NCBI GenBank assembly: GCA_035495315.1 | Contig: DATJGF010000019.1 | Span: 1-38,040, forward strand | Length of the DNA: 38,040 bases | From: DATJGF01 sp035495315 | GTDB taxonomy: Bacteria; Verrucomicrobiota; Verrucomicrobiia; Limisphaerales; UBA8199 | Direction: 5' to 3' | In this document: piece by piece, positions 1 to 7,633 of the stretch | Position numbering within the stretch: position 1 is the stretch's first letter | Layout: every line of letters starts with the position of its first letter | Program-made: the position numbers and the translations under genes | The notes under the pieces: model-generated | What the model was told of the DNA's origin: nothing | Databases searched by the model: none | The model's input: the letters and a program-made list of their open reading frames with translations, nothing else

Positions 1-233
1 AGCGGAGCGCGTTCCGGTTTCCAGCCATTGAACGTGCCGGCGACACAAACCTGCTTGGCGCCTGGTTTGATCAGCTGGAACGAGACCCGAGTTGTTTGAG
101 TCGCCGGAGCAGTTACTTTTGCTGCGGGTGCAGGAGTGGCCTTTGCGGCGGCTACCGGAATCTTAACAGGTTCTACGGCCGCCGTCGCGGTCTTCACTGT
201 GGTGCTTTTCACTTTTCTAGTGCTCTTAATCAT
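1..233 (-). CDS. CBM48/AMPK-type glycogen-binding domain protein (C-terminus beyond window)
   Basis: Partial gene: the start codon is the ATG ending at 233 and the reading frame stays open to base 1, giving 77 residues. The N-terminus is basic and rich in Lys, Ala, Thr and Pro (about residues 1-45), like a flexible linker, with no signal peptide. From about residue 48 comes VSFQLIKPGAKQVCVAGTFN followed by GWKP, the first strands of the isoamylase-N/CBM48 and AMPK-beta glycogen-binding fold (V.F.L..PGA..V.VAG.FN.W). Such short proteins probably bind alpha-glucans in the cytoplasm; whether a catalytic domain follows cannot be seen. It diverges from the Gfo/Idh gene at 551. Sure of the domain, unsure of the function. 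Confidence 0.75.
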   Translation of the reverse strand, partial: MIKSTRKVKSTTVKTATAAVEPVKIPVAAAKATPAPAAKVTAPATQTTRVSFQLIKPGAKQVCVAGTFNGWKPERAP

Positions 234-550
234 AGATGTGTCTGAAAGTTACCTATTTTTCGGGAGTCTGCAATAACAGTTGCGTTGCATATTGGCCACA
301 ATACGACGTCGTGGCGTTCGCCAACTCCGAGTAATCCAGATGACTCCAAAGATTCTGAACGACGCAATCTGACAAGCAACGATTGTGCCGCAATGCAGGA
401 TAGCCTGAGAATTGGCGTTTTTGTTGCAGAAACGGCATCTCAGCGGTCGAGAGCTTTGGTGGGATTTGTGCACCGTGGAAAAAAAGCAACGTGAAAAGTC
501 GATTTACATTTATCGATGACATTGAGAAAATGCCGCTCGGTAGGTTCCAT
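234..550. other. Divergent intergenic region, nothing firm
   Basis: About 310 bases between the divergent CBM48 gene and the Gfo/Idh gene. It must hold both promoters, but no convincing -35/-10 pair, hairpin or repeat was seen. Small open frames here lack family resemblance. If the GTG at 491 were the start of the Gfo/Idh gene the gap would shrink to about 257 bases. Confidence 0.4.
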
Positions 551-1849
551 ATGAAAACCGCACACTCCTCAAAGGTTAATCGTCGGATGTTTCTAAAACG
601 CACAGCCACCGCGGCGGCATTGCCAATGGTCGTTTCTGGGTCGGTGCTAGGTCTAAACGGCGCGGTGGCACCAAACGCTCGTATTCTGTTTGGGGCTATC
701 GGTGTTGGGAATCGGGCGCGAGCAATTTTGCCGAATTTTCTTTCCTTCGACGAGTTGCGATTCGTGGGAGTGAGCGATTGCCGAGCGGATCGGCTGAAAT
801 CGGCCAAACAAATGATGGACCAGCATTATGGTAACGAAGAATGCCGTGCGTATCCCGATTTTCAAGAACTGCTGGCGCGCAAAGATATTGACGCAGTTTT
901 CATCGCGACGGGCAATCGCTGGCACGGGCTTGGTTCTATTTACGCGGCGCGGGCTGGCAAAGACATTTATTGCGAGAAACCGGTCACGCTGACAATTGCT
1001 GAGGGTCGCAAGTTGGTGGAGACGTGCAGACGCTTCGGCACTATTTACCAGGCCGGCACACAACGGCGTTCGACTGCTTCGTATCGGTTTGCGATGGAGA
1101 TGGTGCGGCAAGGTAAGCTTGGACGCCTCCACACCGTCGAGATGCAGGTATGGGCAGGACCCGGAATTCCACATGAGAAGACCACGCCTGTGCCCGCGGG
1201 TTGGGACTATGAAACCTGGTTGGGGCAGACTCCCTGGCATCCATTCGTCCCCGGCAGGGTGAATAACTGGCAGTATTTCTGGGACACCGCCGAAGGAGTA
1301 TTGACGGATATGGGCTGTCATTACACCGACCAAATGCAGTGGACGCTGGAGACAGATAACACCGGACCGCTGGAGTTTGAGGCGCGAGGGGAGCTGCCGG
1401 ACCCGGCGAAGTTTTGCAGTGACGCCCCCATCACGGCGGAGGCTCGTTGCAAGTACGCTAACGGAGTGAGCGGCGTGATGTATCAGCGCGGCGAGTTCAA
1501 GGACCGATACATCCGGTATATCGGCGATGAGGGATGGATTCAGGTCGACGATGAGACGGATTTGGTAACGGCAGAACCAAAGTCATTGCTGACCTTGAAA
1601 AGCGCTGGGGGAGTCGGTTGGGGAGACGCTTCGGATCACGTACGCAACCTGCTCCGCGCGATTCGGAGTCGGACCCCGACGGCGTGCAACCCGGAAGTAG
1701 CTCATCGGGCGATCACTATTTGCCAGGCCTGGAACATCAGCTTGCGGCTCCGTCGCAAGCTCAGATGGGACCCGGTCAAGGAGCAGTTTGATGTCGATGA
1801 AGCTAACCGCATGTTATACCGCGAGCCGCGGGCGCCGTGGAGAACTTAA
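551..1849 (+). CDS. Gfo/Idh/MocA family oxidoreductase, Tat-exported
   Basis: NAD(P)-dependent sugar or inositol-type dehydrogenase family, 432 aa from the ATG at 551. That start leaves a short basic n-region before the twin-arginine motif NRRMFLKRTA and a hydrophobic stretch (AAALPMVVSG), and has AGGT five bases upstream. An in-frame GTG at 491 and ATG at 530 are alternatives. The Rossmann nucleotide site is GAIGVGNRARA (about residues 48-58). The family EKP motif appears as CEKPVTLTIAEGRK, followed by AGTQRRS. The C-terminal alpha/beta domain has WDTAEGVLTDMGCHYTDQM. Periplasmic Gfo/Idh proteins with Tat signals are abundant in Verrucomicrobiota and Planctomycetota; the substrate is unknown. 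The stop codon overlaps the start of the HEAT-repeat gene (TAATG), so the two are probably co-translated. Confidence 0.9.
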   Translation: MKTAHSSKVNRRMFLKRTATAAALPMVVSGSVLGLNGAVAPNARILFGAIGVGNRARAILPNFLSFDELRFVGVSDCRADRLKSAKQMMDQHYGNEECRAYPDFQELLARKDIDAVFIATGNRWHGLGSIYAARAGKDIYCEKPVTLTIAEGRKLVETCRRFGTIYQAGTQRRSTASYRFAMEMVRQGKLGRLHTVEMQVWAGPGIPHEKTTPVPAGWDYETWLGQTPWHPFVPGRVNNWQYFWDTAEGVLTDMGCHYTDQMQWTLETDNTGPLEFEARGELPDPAKFCSDAPITAEARCKYANGVSGVMYQRGEFKDRYIRYIGDEGWIQVDDETDLVTAEPKSLLTLKSAGGVGWGDASDHVRNLLRAIRSRTPTACNPEVAHRAITICQAWNISLRLRRKLRWDPVKEQFDVDEANRMLYREPRAPWRT

Positions 1850-3888
1850 TGAAGTCCAAAGTCCAAAGTCCACAGTCCACAGTCTATCGAGCGCGACTGC
1901 TACAGGTTTGTGTGGCCGCAGCGCTGATCAATGCGATCACTGCTGCGCCTGCGCCGACAACAGCAGAGGTCGAAGCAGTGATTAGAGAGGCGTCGGGGTA
2001 TAAACCGGGAGAAAGCCTTGAGGCGTTTCGTCGCATAGAAGCCTGGGTCAGCCAGGCAGCACCAGAACCAGGCAAGCGAAAAGAAATTGAAAAGGCGCTA
2101 ATACGTTTGCTGGACTCCAAGGCGTCCTTCGAAGCGCGACGGTTCGCCTGCAAGCAATTGGGCATAATTGGAAGCGAGGCGGCATTGCCGGCGCTGGGGC
2201 AGATGTTACAGAACGACAAAACAGCTGGGATAGCTTGCCTGGCGCTGACGACCTATCCAAAGGGGGCAGCCGATAAAACCCTGCAGACCGCATTGGCGTC
2301 TACAACGGGCCTGGCTCGGCTTCAAGTTATTAACACACTCGGAGATCGTCGTGACGCCAAGGCGGTGGCGGTACTAACCGGCCTGGCACGTGGCGGAGAC
2401 TCTTCTACAAGTGCGGCAGCGACTTCAGCTTTGGGCAAAATTGGCAATCGTGAGGCGTGGAAAACGCTCGCCATGCTACATCGCGATCCCAGTTCGACCG
2501 ATCAGATGACGCTGACAGCGGCGATGATTACGTGCGCGGATCACCTCGCAGCGGCCGGAGATCACAAAACGGCTGGCGTGATCTACACGCAGCTGCTGGA
2601 CTCGTCCGAAGCGCCATACACGAGGCGCAGCGCTTTTTCTGGTTTGCTACGGTTGGATAAAGATGGCGGCGAGGCGCGAATTCTGCAGACAATGCAGGGT
2701 TCGGACGCCGTTCTTCGGCCAGTGGCGATTGGAGCAGTTCGCGACGTGAAAACAAAAGACGCCTCGCGCAGGTTCGGGGAGGAACTGGGCAAGCTATCCC
2801 CTCAAGAACAAGCATGGATGATCGAGAGCTTGGCAGCGCGGGCCGATGCACCGGCGCGCAAGGCGATTGCAGGGTGCCTTAACGGAAGCGACCTGAGCGT
2901 GAGACTGACAGCCATTGCCGCGTTAGGCTATATCGGAGGTGCGACTGAAATCCCATTGCTGGCAAGCGCCGCCGCTCACAGCAGCGCCTCGGAGGAGTCC
3001 AAGGCAATCGAATCTGCACTGATTCAACTGAGTGGAGGTGCCGATACCGACCGAGCGATTGTTGCGCAGCTCAAGCAATCCTCCGGGACGATTCAGGTTT
3101 CTCTGATCAATGCCTTTGCCCGACGCCAGGGCTCGGCAGCTGGCTCCGTCATTCTGGAGGCAACCGGGAGCAAGGACCCATCCGTCGCGAAAGCAGCTTT
3201 CCGGGCGCTGGGAAAAATTGCTAACAGCGACCAGGTCCCGATGCTCCTGGCCAGACTCAATGAGCCATTGGAGCCGAGCGTACGCGCGGAAGCCGAAGTC
3301 GCGGCGTCAGTGGCGTTAGCCAGGATCGAGGATTTGTCACGGCGATCGACGATGGTCCGCGAAGCTCTTAATCAAGCATCAGCACGCGAAAATCGCATTT
3401 CCCTCATAAACTTGCTGTCAGGTTGTGCGGATGCCGACGCGTTGGTTCTTGCCAAAGCGGCCCTGACCGATCCGGATTTGGAAGTTCGTACAGCGGCTGT
3501 GAGCGTGCTGGGAGACTGGCCGGATCCCTCCGCCTGGGAGGCGCTGCTCCAGATTTACGGTTCGCCTGAGACTGAATCGTCGCGCGGTATCGCTTTGCGC
3601 GGACTCGTGCGACTGGCCGGCGAGGGAAACGCACAGGCAGGTGGCCAGGTCCTCCAGCGTTACATGCAATTGTTAAGCGGGGCGAAAGCTGACGCGGACC
3701 TGAAGCTTATTTTGGGTGCCTTGGGCGGAGTGGCTCGACCGGAGGCGCTGCAATTAGTGCTGCCTTTGTTGACAAACTCAGCGGTGAGGGCCGAGGCCGA
3801 AGTCGCGGTTCGCAAAATTGCTGAATCGATAAAAGCTCAGCATCCCGAAGCCGCAAAAGACGCGCTGGCTCGATTGGAACAGCATTGA
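1849..3888 (+). CDS. Secreted HEAT-repeat protein
   Basis: 679 aa from the ATG at 1849, which overlaps the upstream stop as TAATG and has GGAG six bases upstream; an in-frame GTG at 1837 is less likely. After an odd repeat-encoded N-terminus a hydrophobic segment (LLQVCVAAALINAITAAPAP) looks like a signal peptide. The rest is a continuous array of about 30-40-residue helical pairs with the HEAT pattern, for example ARRFACKQLGIIGSEAALPA, LTAIAALGYIGGATEIPLLA, VAKAAFRALGKIANSDQVPM and VRTAAVSVLGDWPDPSAWEA. HEAT solenoids bind proteins and have no catalytic residues. Coupling to the Gfo/Idh gene suggests a shared export or assembly role in the periplasm (inference). The first eleven codons are made by a heptanucleotide tandem repeat. 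Confidence 0.87.
   Translation: MKSKVQSPQSTVYRARLLQVCVAAALINAITAAPAPTTAEVEAVIREASGYKPGESLEAFRRIEAWVSQAAPEPGKRKEIEKALIRLLDSKASFEARRFACKQLGIIGSEAALPALGQMLQNDKTAGIACLALTTYPKGAADKTLQTALASTTGLARLQVINTLGDRRDAKAVAVLTGLARGGDSSTSAAATSALGKIGNREAWKTLAMLHRDPSSTDQMTLTAAMITCADHLAAAGDHKTAGVIYTQLLDSSEAPYTRRSAFSGLLRLDKDGGEARILQTMQGSDAVLRPVAIGAVRDVKTKDASRRFGEELGKLSPQEQAWMIESLAARADAPARKAIAGCLNGSDLSVRLTAIAALGYIGGATEIPLLASAAAHSSASEESKAIESALIQLSGGADTDRAIVAQLKQSSGTIQVSLINAFARRQGSAAGSVILEATGSKDPSVAKAAFRALGKIANSDQVPMLLARLNEPLEPSVRAEAEVAASVALARIEDLSRRSTMVREALNQASARENRISLINLLSGCADADALVLAKAALTDPDLEVRTAAVSVLGDWPDPSAWEALLQIYGSPETESSRGIALRGLVRLAGEGNAQAGGQVLQRYMQLLSGAKADADLKLILGALGGVARPEALQLVLPLLTNSAVRAEAEVAVRKIAESIKAQHPEAAKDALARLEQH
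1851..1885 (+). repeat. Heptanucleotide tandem repeat (AAAGTCC)5, inside CDS 5' end
   Basis: Five consecutive 7-nt units: GAAGTCC, AAAGTCC, AAAGTCC, ACAGTCC, ACAGTCT. They start directly after the first A and T of the ATG of the HEAT-repeat gene and encode its residues 2 to about 12. The same unit occurs at 12304-12331 and, inverted, at 12408-12423. Confidence 0.9.
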
Positions 3889-3900
3889 GTGGCGCCTTAA

Positions 3901-3932
3901 ACGTTAACACGTTAAAAGCGTTAGAACGTTAG
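3901..3932. repeat. Octamer-like repeat (ACGTTAAx)4 between convergent genes
   Basis: ACGTTAAC, ACGTTAAA, AGCGTTAG, AACGTTAG follow one another, with CGTT recurring every 8-9 nt. The array sits in the 74-bp gap between the stops of the HEAT gene (+) and the propeller gene (-). No T-run is attached, so a terminator role is not shown. Similar GTTAAA-rich words lie at 16651-16715. Confidence 0.7.
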
Positions 3933-3962
3933 AACCGCGTAGCGGAGAGTTAAAGCCTTTCG

Positions 3963-5975
3963 TTACGGGCCCACCGCGCGATAAAAGCGACGGTTGAAGT
4001 TGGTAGCCTGATAGTCGACAAATCGCATAACGGGATTGGTGCTTAGAAGTCCGGCGAGGTGAGTCCAATTGCTCAGATCGGGTGAGGCCTGCAATTCCCA
4101 ATTTTGTCCGAGAGGCCCGGATAGCAAAAGCTCAAAAGGTGCGTTGGGCAAAATCGAGAGCGGATTCAATTGCAGGTTGGCGCCGAGTTGGTCTGATTGC
4201 AGGATAGTGCCCCAAACTCCAACAGCAACAAATGACCCATTTCCATAGGCAGTCGAGTTGAGGGAGAGAGTCGTGCTGGAATTGCGTGCTTCCCACTGGA
4301 GGCCATCGATCGAAGTGAGTATGGTTCCAAGTCTTCCGACTGCGATGAACATTCCCGCTCCGTAAGTGAGACTTGAGGCATACAGCAGGGCGCTCGTGGG
4401 AACGGGGGTGCTCCAATCCTGGCCATTGGTCGAGATCTGCGAGAATTGACTCGCGAGGGCCACGAAGACGCCGTTACCGAAAGCGATCACCGAGAGCGGC
4501 CGTATCGCCTTCGTGTTGTACACGCTCCAGTTGAGAGCGTCGGGGGACGCTAAGACTTCGCCGCTCTTGAGTCCGGGCGCGAGAAATGTGCCGTTCGCAA
4601 AAGTAATCGGGCCGGCGGGAATATTGGTCAGCCCCGTGCTCCTCAAATGCCAGGTCACAGCATCGGACGAAACCAGCAACGTCCCGTTCTCCCCCACGAC
4701 AACGAATTGGCCATTTCCGTAGGTTAACCCCGAGAGATTGGCGGAGGCACCTGACAGAGATGTTGACCAATCAAATGCATTTGTTGACCGCACGATTGTA
4801 CCATGCGCCCCGACAGCAACGAAGAGGTTACCGCCGTAAACTATGCGAGTAAGATTGTTGTCGGTGCCCGAATTTGCTCGGAACCATTGAGTGCCATCGG
4901 TGGATCGCAAGCAGGTTCCATTCTGGCCAATCGCGACAAAGGTGCCAGTGCCACGGACAATGTCATTCAGATCAGCGGGTGTGCCGGAATTCGCAAGGGT
5001 AGTCCAATGGATTGCGTCGGGTGAGGTCAGCACAGTACCTAGCCCGACCGCGACAAAAAGCCCGTTGCCAAAAGCAACCTGAAATAAGCGGCCCGCCGTG
5101 CCCGACTGGGCCAGCGTCCACGCCACCCCATCCGATGAATATACAATCTCGCCGGAATAGCCGGCTGCGACGAAACGGTTATTGCCATAGGCGACACTTT
5201 CCACGCCAAGGCTGAGCCCGAGTGGATGATTAGTCCAATCCAAGCCGTCGGCCGAAGTCGCAGCCGAAGTGCCCACGGCCACGAATCGGCCATCGCCGTA
5301 AGTAACGCCACTGAAGGAATCATGAGTGCCTGAACGCCTGGGCGTCCAGTGCACACCGTCCGGTGAAGTCAGAATCGGCGCTTCACCTTGCGATGCGAGG
5401 TTCATTCCGACGACGACAAACGTCCCGGCACCATAAGAAACGGCCTGCCAATCGTCGTTTAGGCTCGAACTCTCGGCGGTGCGCGTCCAGTTCAGCCCGT
5501 CTGGAGAAGTCAGGATGACGCTGCCAGCAGTATTGGCTTTGGGACCGACTGCCACAAAGAGACCATTTGCGAAAGCGACGCCAACCAGGCCCGCAACGCT
5601 ATCGGGGCGATTTTGACCCATCCACGTAAGACCGTCGGTAGAAGTCATAATCACAGCAAAAGGGCCCTCCACATCTGGTGCGGTCGCGCTGCCAACGGCA
5701 ACATAGGTCCCATTGCCATAAGCAATCTCGCGAATTGCGAATGGCGCACCGATACTCTCCGCGGTGTAATTGGTTCCGTCAGCCGAGCTCAAAGCAGTTC
5801 CGCCAGTCGTGGCGATGAACGAGCCATTGAGAAACTGAATTCCTGAAAACAAATGACCGTGGTTTGGAGCGGGCATCCGCCAGTGCCAGCCGTCCAGGGG
5901 CCCGACAGCGCCGCTGAGCGATGGTATCCCATTTAGAATAAACACCATCTTGAGGAGAGAATTGAAGTTTTTCAT
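3963..5975 (-). CDS. Secreted multi-repeat beta-propeller-like protein
   Basis: 670 aa. A weak signal peptide (MVFILNGIPSLSGAVG) follows the first residues. The body holds about 14 repeats of 39-49 residues with the pattern [AT]-[YF]-G-N-G-x-F-V-A-V-G, then ...ILTS-x-DG-x-x-W, for example AYGNGSFVAVGVWGTILQSD and TYGAGMFIAVGRLGTILTS. These read like BNR/sialidase-type or photosystem-II-stability-factor-like propeller blades; fourteen would fit two seven-bladed propellers. No sialidase catalytic residues are obvious. The last 70 residues are the module common in secreted verrucomicrobial proteins: WELQASPDLSNWTHLAGL ... FNRRFYRAV. Probably extracellular; binding partner unknown. No Shine-Dalgarno is visible before the ATG ending at 5975. 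It converges with the HEAT gene. Confidence 0.85.
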   Translation of the reverse strand: MKNFNSLLKMVFILNGIPSLSGAVGPLDGWHWRMPAPNHGHLFSGIQFLNGSFIATTGGTALSSADGTNYTAESIGAPFAIREIAYGNGTYVAVGSATAPDVEGPFAVIMTSTDGLTWMGQNRPDSVAGLVGVAFANGLFVAVGPKANTAGSVILTSPDGLNWTRTAESSSLNDDWQAVSYGAGTFVVVGMNLASQGEAPILTSPDGVHWTPRRSGTHDSFSGVTYGDGRFVAVGTSAATSADGLDWTNHPLGLSLGVESVAYGNNRFVAAGYSGEIVYSSDGVAWTLAQSGTAGRLFQVAFGNGLFVAVGLGTVLTSPDAIHWTTLANSGTPADLNDIVRGTGTFVAIGQNGTCLRSTDGTQWFRANSGTDNNLTRIVYGGNLFVAVGAHGTIVRSTNAFDWSTSLSGASANLSGLTYGNGQFVVVGENGTLLVSSDAVTWHLRSTGLTNIPAGPITFANGTFLAPGLKSGEVLASPDALNWSVYNTKAIRPLSVIAFGNGVFVALASQFSQISTNGQDWSTPVPTSALLYASSLTYGAGMFIAVGRLGTILTSIDGLQWEARNSSTTLSLNSTAYGNGSFVAVGVWGTILQSDQLGANLQLNPLSILPNAPFELLLSGPLGQNWELQASPDLSNWTHLAGLLSTNPVMRFVDYQATNFNRRFYRAVGP

Positions 5976-6454
5976 AACAACGAGGAGTGTCGTGCTTTAA
6001 GTGCAGCAATGAATCGCGTGCTGGCGAAAGTGTGAGAGTTCGTGAAACCACAATTCGGCTCCATTAGCGCCTCTGGCCCCCAGTACGCTCTCATTGCGCG
6101 GCCAATTGTGGCCATACCCCAAATGGTGGTTCAAATTTACTGAAACTTCCTTTTGTAAAAGCCTAGCATCGCTTATGCCAGAGGCAATTCTCCGCCATTT
6201 GAGCTTGGATGCGGTGGGAAGCCCCTGGGCAATAGCGTGAGATTCACGCAGCGTGCGTGAATCTCACGCGAGGGCTGATTACCCGATGCTGCGAAATCTG
6301 CATTGCCAACGCCTGGCAAGGAGACTGTTACTCGCTACAGATCATCATGTGCATCTCGACTGAAGCAATCATGTGCCGTTATTAAAACTTATAGACAAGC
6401 AATTTGATACAGATTACGATCCGTTCCGGGATATAACCAAAGAAAGGCGATAAA
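5976..6454. other. 479-bp divergent intergenic region
   Basis: Lies between the propeller gene (-) and the lipoprotein gene (+). It contains the long perfect hairpin at 6235-6269 and a small one, GGCCAATTGTGGCC at 6100-6113. The 3' half (about 6380-6450) is AT-rich and is the likely promoter zone for the lipoprotein gene, ending with AAAGAAAGGCG as ribosome binding site. No tRNA cloverleaf or coding potential was recognised. Confidence 0.5.
6235..6269. repeat. Perfect 16-bp stem / 3-nt loop hairpin
   Basis: GCGTGAGATTCACGCA, loop GCG, TGCGTGAATCTCACGC. All 16 pairs match. There is no T-run on either side, and both neighbouring genes are transcribed away from it, so it is not an ordinary terminator of an annotated gene. 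It could be an operator palindrome, a REP-like element, or the end of an unannotated small RNA. Confidence 0.9.
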
Positions 6455-6883
6455 ATGAAACAAACAGCACGCTTTTTTAGCTTCCTATCAATCATACTCC
6501 TTTTGAGCGCGTGGGGGTGTTCAACGCTGCACAAATCCGATGCAACTGCTCTCCAGGGAACGTGGACAGGGCGTGAGACTGGCGTCACCCCGGCGACTCC
6601 GCGTCTGCTGATCATCTCTGGAACGCAGATGGAGTACCGAGGCGCTATTTCCAATGATTGGGGAAAGGGAACTTTCACCGTGCGTGAAGACACTCAGCCA
6701 AAGCAACTGGTGGTAGGACTCACGGAATGCGGCATACCTCAATATGTCGGTAAGACATGCTATCTGATTTACAAAATTGAGAGCGGGACCCTTACCTTGT
6801 CCGCAAATGAGCCCGGAAGCCCTACTCCTCCTTTGAGTTTCGACGCGGAGCACGCACGACATATGGAGTTCAAGAAAGAATAG
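6455..6883 (+). CDS. Small lipoprotein, TIGR03067-like
   Basis: 142 aa. Type-II signal peptide: MKQTARFFSFLSIILLLSAW then G-C, with the Cys at residue 22 followed by STLHKS. The mature part starts LQGTWTGRE and continues ...LLIISGTQMEYRG...KGTFTVREDTQPKQL, which matches the layout of the TIGR03067 domain (L-Q-G-x-W ..., a middle K-G-x-F ... D ... P-K) found many times over in Planctomycetota and Verrucomicrobiota. Function of that family is unknown; it is thought to form a small barrel. AAAGAAAGGCG precedes the ATG at a good distance. Followed after 111 bp by another exported protein on the same strand, possibly the same transcript. Confidence 0.8.
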   Translation: MKQTARFFSFLSIILLLSAWGCSTLHKSDATALQGTWTGRETGVTPATPRLLIISGTQMEYRGAISNDWGKGTFTVREDTQPKQLVVGLTECGIPQYVGKTCYLIYKIESGTLTLSANEPGSPTPPLSFDAEHARHMEFKKE

Positions 6884-6994
6884 GGGTGCCGAACCACGGC
6901 TTTTGTGGTCTCGAATATGGCTAAAGCACAACCACATTTGAAATTTAACAGGGTTGCATACATGTCGAATGAATAAAGTTAGCGAGGTACGATT

Positions 6995-7633
6995 ATGAAA
7001 TTTAACCTTATCGCAGGAATGCTGATTTTGGGAATGGTTTCGAGTTCGCGGTTATTTGCACAACCGAACGCGGATGAGATTGCGCAACTCAAGGCGAGAG
7101 TCGCTCAACTGGAGAAACAAGTTCGGGAAATCTCGCAATTGGTGGAGCCATTAAAGGCGCAGCAGGCGAGCGAGAATCGCCGTAAGGCATTGCGCGACAA
7201 ATTCAACGAGAAGATGGCGCAGGATCGAGCCAAATATAGCTCGGAGCAGTTGCGCGAGGCCGAAGAGCTGTATCAAGTGGCCAACCAAAAGTGGGGAACT
7301 TCAGAAGCCAGCGAAAGTCTGCAGAAGATGATCAAGAAGTACCCGGACATAAATCGCACGGGCTGTGCAACGCTGTATGTGGCTCAGCGATCGGAGGGTG
7401 AGGAGCGCATCAAATATCTGCAGGAATGCATTGAGAAATTCAACGATTGCTACTATGGGGATGGCGTTCAGGTGGGAGCATACGCACGGTTTTTGCTGGC
7501 CGAGTACTATCAAAGCAAAGGGGAGGCACAAAAGGCAGATGCCCTGGACAAGGAGATCCGAATAAAATACGCCGATGCTGTTGATCATAGTGGCAGGCTG
7601 TTGGTCGAGAGTAAAAGAGGAGAGCCGAAGTAA
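6995..7633 (+). CDS. Periplasmic coiled-coil / TPR-like protein (YbgF-like layout)
   Basis: 212 aa with a clean signal peptide (MKFNLIAGMLILGMVSSSRL, cleavage near FAQ/P). Residues 25-60 form a heptad coiled coil (IAQLKARVAQLEKQVREISQ). Residues about 80-200 are helical with TPR-like spacing: LREAEELYQVANQKW, LQKMIKKYPDINRTG, IKYLQECIEKFNDCYYGDG, ARFLLAEYYQSKGEAQKAD. The order coiled coil then TPR recalls YbgF/CpoB, but no specific family motif was recognised and tol-pal genes are absent. GAGGT lies nine bases before the ATG. The 3' end overlaps the longest version of the next membrane protein frame by 59 bp. Confidence 0.8.
   Translation: MKFNLIAGMLILGMVSSSRLFAQPNADEIAQLKARVAQLEKQVREISQLVEPLKAQQASENRRKALRDKFNEKMAQDRAKYSSEQLREAEELYQVANQKWGTSEASESLQKMIKKYPDINRTGCATLYVAQRSEGEERIKYLQECIEKFNDCYYGDGVQVGAYARFLLAEYYQSKGEAQKADALDKEIRIKYADAVDHSGRLLVESKRGEPK

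Noticed and set aside
253..807. 184-aa open frame on the minus strand
   Set aside because: Low-complexity, Arg/Pro-rich translation opposite the start of the Gfo/Idh gene, no family pattern; a shadow of a GC-rich gene.
6000..6454. Possible tRNA (a GGTTCAAATTT word near 6128)
   Set aside because: The T-arm does not close and no acceptor or anticodon arms can be drawn around it.
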